From positions 2,019,503 to 2,083,502 of the forward strand of contig NC_045143.1 in the NCBI RefSeq assembly GCF_008831285.2: a stretch of DNA of 64,000 bases, in the 5' to 3' direction. The notes beneath the pieces are model-generated. The model saw only the letters and a program-made list of their open reading frames with translations. It was not told the DNA's origin and did no database searches. Positions 12,501 through 24,000 of the stretch are shown in pieces (the stretch's first letter is position 1; every line of letters starts with the position of its first letter). A program made the translations under genes and the position numbers. The stretch comes from Nymphaea colorata (taxonomy: Eukaryota; Streptophyta; Magnoliopsida; Nymphaeales; Nymphaeaceae).

Positions 12501-15500
12501 AAAATACCAAAAACGAAAAAGCTTGAAAAAACCCATTTTTTTGCAAAAAATATACAAAAATATTTATGGTGTTTTTATCATGTTTTTTCCCATCTTTTTC
12601 CCGTTTTTTTGTTTTTCTCTTTTCTAAGGTTAGCGGCATCCTCTATTCAGCTTTAAACTTAAATAAAATTATTTGTCATCATTCTTATCATCATTAATAC
12701 ATTATTTTTTATCATTTTATCTAGTTTTTTAATGTCTTAAATCTTAATATTAGTTTCTAATTGGTTTTATTTTTCATTTTCCAAAAACTTGCCAAGATTT
12801 TCCCAAAATTTTCCCGAGAAAATAATTTGCTGAAAAATAAGCAAGAAAACTTTACTGTTAAAAACCCGAGAATGATATCAGTGGCGATGAATACAACATT
12901 ATCATTCATGTCAGAAAGAAAATAAGAAGTTACCCATTTGACCAGAATCTCCATTAACAACAGTGATCTGCCGTGCAGAGGCTAGGTGGCGGACCTCCAT
13001 TGCAAGACGCCGAACCTGATAAATAAAAACAAACAATAGGTACAATAGTCACGAATATTAGTTGGAATGGCAATATTCTTGTTACAGAAAACAGCTGTCC
13101 ACTACTGTTGAACGACACCTCAACAATAGCCTTTCAAGTTTGGACCTAGTAAATGGCGGCAAAGGGTGGCAAATGCAACACTCGGGTTGAAGGGTGTACG
13201 TAGGTCCACCCAGGCCCTGAAGCAAGCCAGAACTTTGGAAGTATATGGTATGGCGTTGAGGGTTTCACACCGAAGGTAGTTTCTCCCATGTAAACATTTA
13301 AAATAACCTGAACCTAGTAAAAGACTTCATGACAAAGATGTTGGTAAGGCATTGAACAACATCCAACACAAAGGGGTCAAGTTGCCAGACCTCAAATGCT
13401 CCAAGCAGGACATTCAGCAAAGCATCACGAACGGGTCTTGTATACATAGACCGTGTTTGCAACCATGAAAGACTCAAAGTGCATGAAATCACACATATGC
13501 TCATCCACACACCATACTAGGAATCAAGGCAAGTTTAGCCTTGACTACAAGTGTGAAAATGCCATGCACGAAAAGAGATCAGCCTGGTCTCCCACTAATC
13601 TCTCAAACTTGGAAATATGGCCCCTAGGGCCACCACCCCTCACCTGACTGAACCCCACAAGATATCTTGTCCAGGTACTTAATCTGACCGAGGCAACCAT
13701 GAACATCCAATTAACAAGTAAAGCACATAATAAGAGTGCTTAGATTTTATGTGTGCTACATAACTTGGAAAAGGGTACAATCCAAACAATTTCAAAATAA
13801 AAAGGGAAATTAACAACCTTTTGATTGCCTGTCCTGCTATCCAATAATCAACTATATGTTGTAAACATAAGTCCAAACATTATTTACCTGTGAAGCAAGG
13901 GCTTCTGAATAGTCAGATTCTGCATTAGAAGATTCTCCAGATTTATCAATCCCCTTTAACAATGTCTGCTCTCACCAAAAGGAATAAGAAAAAGTATGAA
14001 AAACTGAAGTTAGGTGACAATAAATTCAAATATGCACGAAATGATATAGAGAACAAATATGCACTTATAATTTTTAAAAATAATTAACAAATGTTTCAAA
14101 TACATCACCTCTTACCATCAGATGCAACAAAAAAACTCCAAGATCATCTCCAAAATAACTTCCCATATTCATGAAAAGGTCTACTTTATCAAAGGCTTGT
14201 CTAGGCTCCCGGGCTTGGTTTGTTGCCTATGCTGGTCGTTCCTAGGCAACTTGCCATATCAAAGCACTTAGAACATTCCCTAAGATGCCCAGGTATTCAT
14301 AGCATAGTTTTTTTCTTTGACAACCTAAATTTTTGTGGTCTTTTCTCCTTACTCTTTTTTTTTTGCTTCTCTTGAGACATTTTTCTTTCATTTTTGTGCA
14401 TTTGTGTTCCATTTTCTTTGTTGTTGCATGTGATTTTGCATTAAAAGTATATTCTTGTGTGTGTATATGTGAGTGCATGTGCATGCATGTGGACTTATAC
14501 TTATTGCTACAATTAAGAATTTATGTACTACTGTATGTTGAATATTTTCATGTTATTAGGATTTTAACACTGCTTTGCATATATATGCATTATCCTCCTA
14601 ATATCTTTTCTTTATTATTAGAATTATAATAGAAGACAATTTTGCAGCAAACAATGTTAGCATAAACTACAAAGTACGACTATATTGAGGAATTCATGTT
14701 CCCACCTTTTTTTTTCTCAATTAGCTTGGCAATTTTTTGTTTTGTCCTAGAATTTTAGTTTGGAATTAGAGATTTGGCAGCTTAAGTGGTAAGATTTTGC
14801 GTGCTCTATAACATTGAAAACATTGATATTAATTTGTCTTCTTTTGTGCTATGTAACTTTTGAACTTTAGTTGTTCAACACTTCAACTACATTAAATTTG
14901 ATTTTCAAACTTCTAATATGTTTATTACCATGTTATCTTTATCAATTATGAAATGTTTAATAGGCTTTTGTTATCATACGCTTTTACCTTTTTGTCATCA
15001 GTTAATAAATATAGATTTTCCATTGAGAAATGTTTCAGTTTTTTGTTAATTTTATGTTTTAATAATTAGTATTACATTGTATTGGTTTACGGTTCTCAAG
15101 GGATGCTTAATACACCTAATTCTGACTGAGCTCTAAGCTCATCCAGAACCCAATGCTTTTGACAACACACACATATATCACTCTCTCACCTACTTCTTCA
15201 CTTTCACCTTGTCTCCTTCTTCTCCACAACCATCCCCCTATGGTTGTTAGATCCTAGGTGGGGAAAAGACCTGCAATTGGGACTGGTTTGATTTAATGTG
15301 ACTCTGCGTATTTATTCTTTATACTTTAAAGTTTATACATGTGACTAATAATAATTGCTAACGTTGCATTTTTTTTATTTTTTATGTTTCTTTTTTTTTT
15401 TTTGGTCCAGCTTAAACATTCTAGTCCAGCATAGGAGCGTGTAGGTCTAGCTCTACCCATGGACTAGGCTCCCCCTAACACTTTTAGGGATACTTGAAAA

Positions 15501-16118
15501 AAATCAACTCATTTGAGATCCAAATGAAAGGCAAGAGAAAATAATGCCCTAGAAGCAAACCATGGCACATGCAGATGCAAGTTTTCACATGATAAAATAT
15601 CAAGAAACAGTTTTCTCTTATGTCTCCCATAGAATATCCAGGAAAAATTTTAAAATTAAAGAAACAAAAAAGGAAGTGGATTAGGACTTTTGAAAAACGA
15701 TACGGAAAGCAGCAATACACATAAGACTCAGGATCTATGGCCCCTAACTGCAATCAACTTTAAATAAAAACACGGGAAAAGGAGATCAAACTTGCTTAAA
15801 ACTAATAATCAGATTCAGAGCGACTTAGCATATAACCTGATTCAAAGGCGATCCTAAAATTGGCTGGCCTCTAATAGAATTAACCAATTCAAGTTCAATC
15901 ACCCGAATCAGAATTGCGACTTTGATTTAGATTATCCAATTCAATGCGGTCTTAATATTTTTTACAATCAATTTAATTCAAGCAACGAATTATAACTGTC
16001 AGATGAGTTTAGAAAAAAAAACTGATAAACAAAATCTATAGCGAATTCTGTAACTGATACTTTCACTTTATAAACCCTTTGTCCACAGGTGCATGCATCT
16101 GCAGAGAAAATTGCATTC

Positions 16119-16178
<60 letters not shown>

Positions 16179-16948
16179 CGCCGAACGTATTTCTCTTCCT
16201 CTCTGGTATGCGCACCAAATCAAAATGATCGAACAGGTTAAACGACAGCACAGGAAATAATGCAGCAACTTCCTTCACAAACTTCGAAACAACAAAAACA
16301 CAACCCAGTAAATTGGGAAGCTTCCGAAGCCAAACTTCACGATTTCAGCAAGGCAAAGAAACACACGCGGAAGAGGACGACATACGAAAGAATATCGAAC
16401 CTGAGCTGATCAATGAAAAGGACCAAAGCTTCCACGCGATGCAGAAACAAATAAGAAAGAATATCGAAGCCAAGCTGACTTGCAGAAAAGGACCGAACTT
16501 TCCACGCGATGCAGAAACAAAAACCAAACCAGACCAAATTGCTCAAACACACAAGCAACCAAATCCCCTAAATTACTACGAACGAGAGATCCTTCATTGC
16601 AAAAATATAGGAAAGCCATCTGAGCTTTTCCAGAGTCAACACTTTCAGTATCAACAAATCAGAAAATCCAGCAAAGCAAAATAAGCAAAGAAAGTCAAGA
16701 AACTCAGATCCAACCTGCAAATCTCCCACTATGTCTAGCAACCTGCCGTTCTTCAGAACGATCGCTCCAGAATACCCTGAAACACGAGAGAGAGAGAAAG
16801 AGAGAGCTCACCAATCGATGCTCAACTCAACCCGCACGCTTTTCTTTTCCCAAAAATTGACAAAAGCAAAGGGGAACAGCTGAAAATCAATACCAGCTCC
16901 AACCAGGATGAGAACCTTCGTGAGCCCTATGCCCGTCTGCATCGCCAT
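9502..16948 (-). CDS. DUF1664 family protein (predicted membrane/coiled-coil protein)
   Basis: Function unknown in the family. Eleven exons on the minus strand: 16948-16894, 16776-16715, 13965-13888, 13015-12934, 12155-12085, 11970-11869, 11122-11033, 10889-10815, 10730-10698, 10176-10096 and 9909-9502. All are GT-AG and in phase, giving 378 residues. The start MAMQTGIGLTKVLILVGAG and the motifs VRRLAMEVRHLAS, KGLSFSDLMYVTKRNMANAV and NAGVWYLCQFVGG are typical of plant DUF1664 proteins. Residues about 9-26 and 95-112 are hydrophobic and may span a membrane. Residues about 120-215 are heptad-like (TKHLEQVSAAL, RIENLDGKLDEQKDL) and probably form a coiled coil. The last exon ends in an odd Cys/Leu-rich hydrophobic tail (about 344-378). 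A possible donor (AG|GTGTTG, near 9604) could splice to an unseen final exon instead, so the C-terminus is uncertain. Confidence 0.88.
12450..12850. repeat. A/T-homopolymer-rich intronic repeat-like block
   Basis: In the DUF1664 intron between exons 13015-12934 and 12155-12085. It has runs of A or T broken by TTTCCC/GGGAAA words, then a pyrimidine-rich stretch, then an A-rich half with CCCGAGAA. A block of similar texture lies at 54590-54960 in a P5CDH intron. A shared element is possible but not established by eye. Confidence 0.35.
13160..13310 (+). repeat. SINE-like dispersed repeat, copy 1
   Basis: This stretch aligns collinearly with 42485-42620: both contain CACTCG..TTGAA, TAGGTYCACCCA, AAGCCA.AAC.TTGGAAG, GGGTTT.A..CCGAA..TAGTTT and CCCATG..TAAACA.TT in the same order and spacing. 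It lies in a DUF1664 intron on the strand opposite to that gene. It is probably the 3' body of a retroposed element. No tRNA-like head was seen at this copy. Confidence 0.6.
16121..16178. repeat. Compound (AT)n(AG)n microsatellite
   Basis: An AT run (about 16123-16158) passes directly into an AG run (to 16178). It lies in DUF1664 intron 2. The same AT-then-AG arrangement recurs at 17969-17998. Confidence 0.95.
16386..16523 (+). repeat. 69-bp tandem duplication in DUF1664 intron 2
   Basis: Two units starting GAAAGAATATCGAA at about 16386 and 16455 share the phrase TTCCACGCGATGCAGAAACAA. The 69-base period is divisible by three, so both plus-strand copies stay open inside a 123-codon frame (16313-16684). 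That frame looks compositionally simple and has no domain I recognise. I treat it as non-coding. Confidence 0.75.
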
Positions 16949-17968
16949 GGCTAACTCTAGCCAGAGATTCCAGAAATAAACCCTATAGTTCCTCCTCGGA
17001 CACGACGACCGAGAGAGAAAATAACCCAAAATCGAGCTGGGGACAGGATTCACAGAAGGACGGAGGCGGGAGAGGGAGAGGGAAGAGCGGAAGAACAGGT
17101 CCCGTCTTGATCCACCTAATTCGTCTTCATCCTTTTCAGCCAGAGAGACTGAGAGCGGCGGGCAGAGACCAAACTCGTGTCGAGTCGTGTTCTTCCCCGT
17201 CAAAACGATGTTTGACTATTAATTTATACCAAAGCTTGTCCTATCGTGTCATTAAGTTCGTGTCCATGTGAAAGTTTTTTTAAACTAAAAAGATTGTTCA
17301 TTAGTCAATTTCATACTGGCCCGGAGATTGTGGCCGCGGGGGCGCCAAGTAGCCTTATGACGAAAAGGCCCTTAGACTTTGGGCGGTTTTCCCAACCGCC
17401 ACATTTGAACTCGACCTGGCGACTGAATCCCCGGTACGGGAAAGAAGATCTGAACCCAGAGTTGGGGCCAGGCCTGGGTTGTGAAGATTTGGATCCGTTT
17501 TTTGGGGTTGGATCTGTCATTGGTGACCACAAGCTCCAACTTTCGGGTTCTCCTTCTCATTGTCCTCGAAGTCCAAACCTGTGTCTAATTATCAATCTTA
17601 GACCAAATGATTTAGAATTCAGCTACTGGATTCATTGTGAGCAATAATGAACATTCAAGCATGACTGCGTTGGCTAAAATGCAAACAGATCAAAGTTCGA
17701 TAATGTTTCTCACCTGGACCCGAACAAATAAGATAAAAGGACAAAGACGAAATCTTCTAATGACTAAGTTTGTTTCTTGGATTTGTGAGGTGCCCGTCAT
17801 CATGGGCTTAGAATACATACATGCATCGTTTTTGTTGTCACGTTCGCTGTAATTTTTACTTTGGTGTTGGAATCAATTCAAGACGCCATGCCATCTAAAG
17901 CTGTGAGGATATGCACCATGCAGATTGAACTTTTAATTTACGTTTCTTCTCTCATCCATCTTAAGAGG

Positions 17969-17998
17969 TGATATATATATATATATATAGAGAGAGAG
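17969..17998. repeat. Compound (AT)n(AG)n microsatellite
   Basis: An AT dinucleotide run followed directly by AG repeats, in the intergenic DNA upstream of MetE. It has the same structure as the tract at 16121-16178. Confidence 0.9.
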
Positions 17999-18371
17999 AA
18001 AAAGAGAGCCGATAAAATAGGAATATATAACAAAATTTGAGGATAATAGGTCCCATAAATAAAAAAACAATTCGCAAAAAACAAAAATAACGCAAAAAAT
18101 ACAAGCAGGAAAAGCAAATATACAATACAATGCACAGAAAAATAAGAGAGAAGAGGAAAGACGAAACGGCACAGGAGAGAGAGAGAAAGATTCAATGATA
18201 TTTTGAATTTTTGAACTGTTAACTCTTTATGTTGCTAAAGATTGGACACTGAATCATAAAAGAAGCATTAGCGTGAAAAACTAAAAACAGACTTTATAAT
18301 CTAAGCAGATAAGAGGCAAGGCTATTGGGCAGTATGATATCTTACTCACTCTACAAGAGAGAACATGTACT

Positions 18372-18600
18372 TGATGTTTAAATAAAAAAAAATAACCTTT
18401 GACTAGAAAAAGTTTTTTTTAGCTTATCTAACTACCCATCGTGTTAAACTATGAAAACACTGTTTCCATGATTAACAACATAATGATGTTTAAATAAAAA
18501 AACCACCTCGAAAAGAGTAAAAAAATGTTTTTTTAAGAAATGATGTAAATACCCCTCGAGTTTAACTGTGAAACCACTGTTTCCTATGTTTAACAGCTAA
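18372..18600. repeat. Diverged tandem repeat, period about 112 bp
   Basis: Two copies begin TGATGTTTAAATAAAAAAA at about 18372 and 18484. Each continues through an A/T-run section to a shared CTACCC/ATACCC..GTTTAAC..TGAAA.CACTGTTTCC module. Divergence is substantial, so the duplication is old. Confidence 0.7.
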
Positions 18601-19023
18601 CTTAGAAGTCAGCTCCTGCTGCAAGAATTTACACGGGCATGCATTGGAAGAAACAAAGGTCAAGATACTTTTCTTATTTAACATTACTTCATTTATTTTT
18701 ACTGTCAATTAAAATATTTTCAATGACGTTTGGCACTTAAGGGTCTCTCACACGGAGAGAGAGTTATATCTCCCTTTTTATTATTGTCCGTGTTGAAGCA
18801 AGGGAACCTGCACAATAGGTTAATTAATTAAAAAAAAAAAGTTAATAACGTCAAACACAAAATTGCCAATCATAACTATGCAGGGACGTATACGTCAAAT
18901 CTCTATAATACAGGGATGGAATTTGGAAAGAACTGTTTAAATTAAACGCAGAAGGGGTCTCACCTCTCAGCGGCGGTCCCCTGCGTCCACAGCAGCGTCT
19001 TGCCGCTCCCTTTCGATGTCGAG

Positions 19024-19113
19024 TATAAAACACTCTACCCTCTTCGCTGCACTTTATCGTCGGCCCTCGCCCTTCTCTCCCCTCGGCTTCGTTCCTCGCT
19101 TCCATTCTCGGCT
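19024..19113 (+). promoter_or_regulatory. MetE core promoter and 5'UTR exon
   Basis: A TATAAAA box at 19024-19030 is followed by a C/T-rich stretch where transcription probably starts, about 30 bases downstream. The exon would end at GGCT|GTAAGA, with donor GT at 19114. The matching acceptor is the CAG ending at 20998, 12 bases before the start codon, making a 5'UTR intron of about 1.9 kb. This is inferred from signals only. Extra UTR exons inside the interval cannot be excluded. Confidence 0.55.
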
Positions 19114-21010
19114 GTAAGACTCCCCCCTCTTAATTCTATCTCACATTTCATGTATCGTTAAAATTGACGCCGTTTATAAGAGGTCAGAGAAGAATCAGTC
19201 GGTTTCCCACACTGTTTTCCGGGTGATTTGCTTATCTATTTTGTCTAATATGTATTACGTTTATTTACAGTCGGCGGTCATTGATTAACGTTGATTTGGT
19301 GCAACAGCGCTGCTAGTATCATTTAATTGGAGAATGTTTTTTTCTCAATGATTTTATTTACTTTTGTTTAGGTTGATGTCTCATTGATATCCCTGGTCTA
19401 GCTTGATGGTTTTTGTTTTTATTTTTTCCCCTAAACTTCCATGCCTTCAATGCATAGAGCCGCTCTTGGCAATGCAAAGATATGTTCGTTATTCCCAGCA
19501 TGATGATGGCGTCAGTAAGGCAAGGCATCACCACGGATACAACAGTGATTCACATAAGAAAGGCAATGCAGGTGGCAGGTAAGGAAGGTGGAATGACTAC
19601 TGCAGAAATCACTATCATTTGCGCACTCCCCTGCAAGTTGCGGCCAAATTTGTGATGGCTCCAACTTTGCCAAGATGCCGTCAGTCGCTTGATTGCATCC
19701 CTGTGAAAGCCTTAGTGGACATGTCTGGAAGCTGCTTTTAGCTTTTTTCAGTTGATATTCATAGCTCTAAATTTTTTCTCTTACGAAGTGGTGGACTATT
19801 TCTCTGTGTTTCGTGCATTTGTGAACGATGGGATTGGCCGCAATGTGAGTTGCTATCTGTTTGACACAATGCATGGGTATTAGATATGTGGTTCCAAACC
19901 CAATTCGTTGAACACATATTTTATCCACATAAGTTTACTTTGCTCTCTGTTTTTTGCTTACCAAGCTACTAGGTTGTCCTCTACGAGTATCTAGAAACCT
20001 TGTATTAGACCTTCTTTCCACTTTGAACGGCCTGTCCAGTTGGAGCCACTGTGGCTTTCAATGCTGGCTTCACCTGTCTTTAGTCCACACACCTTTGTTC
20101 TCTACGTTCTTGAGATATTTCAGAATCTTGCTGATATCCTTGAGATGTGACTTCTTACTGGTGTGCTTGTGTCTGCTGACCTAGCTGACTGCGTATGTTA
20201 TGTTCGATCTGGTCATTTAGGTGGATAGACTTTCCAACTAGTCTTTGAAACTGACCAATGTCTTTGACAAGTTCATCATCTGCCGACTGCCATTTGTGAT
20301 TTGATTTTATAGGCATCTCAGCTGGTTTTAGGTTATCTTGTCAGTTTTATGTAGAGGTCCTTTTCTTGAGTCTGCGCAAGAAAAGGAAAGAAAAAGTCAA
20401 AGGAAAAAAAAAACGGGTTTGTTACCTGCATTATTTATGTGGTTACATTCTTGTCAACAGCAATACCAGGGAAATACCTTCGTCTGCATCTCACATGGTT
20501 TGATTTTCAGTCTGATTTCTAAGTGCTTGTTCCCCTCAAAAAGTAAAAGACCACAATCATTAATTATTTAGAAAAAGAACACAATCTATACTTTTTTCAA
20601 TGATGACATGAGTTTTAGAGTGAAGAACTTGATTTATTTCCATACTCATAATCATATTTTTATAGATTAAAATGATATTTCCTCTCAGTATATATGGTTC
20701 TGGAGTTTCTTGTCATATGCTGGAGCCGACCCAGACACAAATCAGCCCACTAGGTCCATTTGGATTTGAAATTAACTTTTTTGATTTACATTCCCTTTAC
20801 TTTATTGTTATTTCTCATTGTTTCCTGCTTTTCTTAGACAATCATAGTTTTACAACACAGTGGGTAGACTTTTCCTTGCAATTTGTACGTTGATCTGCAT
20901 CACTAAGTTCTGTTGCTCTCATCATCTTGTCCAAGTTTTTTGGATGTTCTAAGCTCCTTCAATCATTCTGTTGGCTGTGTCTTCTTGTTCAAATCAGTTG
21001 GGTGAGAGCA

Positions 21011-24000
21011 ATGGCTTCTCATCTTGTTGGTTATCCACGCATTGGACCCAAGCGAGAGCTTAAGTTTGCATTGGAGTCATTCTGGGATGGGAAGGGCAAT
21101 GCTGAAGATCTGCAGAAGGTTGCTAAAGATATACGATCTTCCACTTGGAAGCAAATGGCAGAGGCAGGAACAAAGTTCATCCCAAGCAATACCTTTTCTT
21201 ACTATGATCAGGTTCTTGATACTACAGCCATGCTTGGGGCTGTACCCGATAGATATGATTGGTCTGGAGGGGAGGTAGACTTTGATATTTACTTTTCAAT
21301 GGCCAGAGGGAATACTTCTGCCCCGGCAATGGAAATGACCAAGTGGTTTGACACCAACTAGTGAGTATGCCTACTTATTTGGCTGCTCGCTCCTTCTGAA
21401 GTTGGTTTCACATGGTTCTTGGTCATCTACTTTACTGATGAGATATTTCTTTTGCTTTTCTGATCCAGTCACTACATTGTACCTGAGCTGGGCCCTGAGG
21501 TGAAATTTTCATATGCTTCTCACAAGGCAGTGAGTGAATACAAGGAGGCAAAGGAGGTAACTAGTTAAAATTAGAAGTTCTTGGGTTTAAGGTGGATTTG
21601 AAAGTTCTGCTTCTCTAGATTTTCACGTAGTAAGACTTTCTTTTCTCCCTCTCAGGGTGCTTTGGAGGCTCTTCAAGGCCAAGTCCTTTATTTTTTTTTA
21701 AAACGCAATTATGGAAATAAACTTTTTTGAATACGATATTTTATGTTTTTATTGAAATATACGTGATACTATCTGAATGCTACTTTGTATCGTTGTGATA
21801 TTCATTTTTTCTGATAAAAACCATTAGAGAAAATATCATGATATTTATGGTTACTCTTGTCTGTGGCTTATTCAGGTTTGGGACTTCTGAAATGGTATTT
21901 CTTTCACTTTGAAAGTTATGCTCTTTGTCTCTTTAACAATTTCAGCCATTATTTCTGTTTTTTGCAAATTTATGATTTTGAATTGTTATACCAGGAATTA
22001 TTTTCAGTTATCCTAATAGCCTTGTTTGACATTTCTGTTTCTCCAGCTTGGGTTTGAAACTGTTCCTGTGATTATCGGTCCTGTGTCTTACTTATTGCTG
22101 TCGAAGCCATCAAAAGGTGTTGAGGAGTTTTTTTCTGTTTTCTCTCTGTTGGAAAAGATTATTCCAATCTATAGGCAAGCCTCAGCAGCTTATCATAATT
22201 GCAATAAATTATGACATCGCCTATTTTTTTTCTAACATGTATAAATACAGGGAAGTACTGGCTGAGCTGCAGGCAGCAGGTGCAACTTGGGTGCAGTTTG
22301 ATGAGCCGATGCTGGTACTGGATTTGGATTCTTATGAGCTTAAAGCATTTTCTGAATCATATTCCCAGTTGGAAGATTTCTCATCTGGTCTAAATATTAT
22401 CGTGGAGACATACTTTGCTGATATTCCTCCAAGGGCATACAAGTGAGTTGGAATTTTAGAAGTATCTGGTTAGATTTACATTTTCCCAATCAGGAGTCTT
22501 CACCTTCTTACATATGAAGAAATTGTTTGCACTAGGACTCTGACAACATTGAAGGGCGTTTCTGGAATTGGTTTTGATTTAGTGCGTGGCGAGAAGACAT
22601 TGGATACGATAAGGAGATTTGGTTTCCCTGCTAACAAATATCTTTTTGCTGGTGTGGTTGATGGCCGAAATATTTGGGCAAATGATCTTGATGCATCATT
22701 GAGAACATTGAAGACTCTTGAGGGCATTGTTGGCAAGGGTACTGTCTTATGTAGAAGTGCTCACATAGAGGCACAAACTTGCACATTCATGAAGGTGCAA
22801 AAAGTGCACATATGCATGTGTATGCATGCATCTTTTGGATGGATAAGAATGCAGATCAATATTCTCTTTTACTTTTGCAGGAAATTGTTCAAATAACTTG
22901 GGAACAAAATGGAAATTAAATTTATGATCCTCAATGCACGGTTACTTTTTATTGCTAGAATTTTTTTTTCTGGTTTTGAGGTACAAACAGAAAGGAGGGA
23001 CAAAAACATTGATTTGAACTATCCAACTGTAGCTTTCTGTTTATTCAAACTGAGTTTTGGTGAATATTAGATGAATTCTATATATCATTTGTTTTTAAAC
23101 ACCATGTTTAGGTTTAACAGGAACTAGGGAAAATAGAACTCCACTCCTTTTTGTTTTTGGCATTTCCAGATTGTATTTCTACCTGTTTTGTGTTTTTATA
23201 ACTGAGAGATGGTCTCTTGCAGAAAAGCTTGTTGTTTCAACATCTTGCTCACTTCTGCACACTGCTGTTGATTTGGTTAATGAAACTAAGCTGGATGCTG
23301 AAATCAAGTCATGGTTAGCATTTGCTTCTCAGAAAATTCTTGAGGTGAATTTCTTGTCTAAGGCATTGGCGGGAGAAAAGGATGAGGTACATGGTGTTGC
23401 ATGCTTCTGTTCCTTTGTTTAAAAGAAGTTAAACCTACCTGAATCTGACCACATTTATGTTCAGGCTTTTTTTGCAGCCAATAGAGCTGCTCAAGTGTCG
23501 AGGAAATCTTCTATACGTGTGAATAACATGTCAGTTAAGAAAGCTGTAAGTGTTAAAGCAACTATCTTGTTCAGAAGCAGGAAAGTGACATGATAACATG
23601 GTATTAATTATCTTACATTCATTTCAGGCATCTGCTCTGGGGTCTTCTGATCATCATCGTGCAACTTCAGTTAGTTCCAGGCTTGGTATACAACAAAAGA
23701 GCTTGAATCTGCCCCTACTTCCCACCACTACACTTGGTTCTTTTCCACAGACTTTGGATTTAAGGAGAACTAGACGTGAATACAAAGCTAATAAGTGAGT
23801 CTGCTGTGAGATGAATGTTATACCTTACTAGTTTGACGCATCACCATTAATCTTATGCCTAGATTCACACTATGAACTATGTTTCCTTGATGAAAGTCAA
23901 TTGGAGAGAACCTTTGTGAGTTGTTTACTGTATTTCTTACTTCGACACAACAGGTTAATTTTTCATTTTGTTTTGATGCATATTTTGGTTTAAAACTTTA

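Larger units (their letters stand above)
16949..19023. other. Divergent intergenic region between the DUF1664 and MetE genes
   Basis: It contains the DUF1664 5' leader (CT-rich on the minus strand) and promoter, a GC-rich patch at 17310-17560 with repeated GATC/CCCGG words and no supported gene, a compound (AT)n(AG)n at 17969-17998, a diverged 112-bp tandem repeat at 18372-18600, and the MetE promoter. No gene is supported inside it. Confidence 0.6.

Noticed and set aside
14767-14800. tRNA A-box-like GGCAGCTTAAGTGGTAAGA
   Set aside because: No B box at the right distance, no cloverleaf and no terminator. Not a tRNA gene, at most a trace of a SINE.
16313-16684. 123-codon plus-strand frame in DUF1664 intron 2
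   Set aside because: It is explained by an in-frame 69-bp tandem repeat. No homology is recognised and no promoter seen. Kept only as a repeat and finding.
20927-21010. Possible upstream in-frame start extending MetE by 28 residues
   Set aside because: The segment contains a good acceptor (CAAATCAG ending at 20998), so most of it should be 5'UTR intron. [17 protein letters not shown] at 21011 is the normal plant start.
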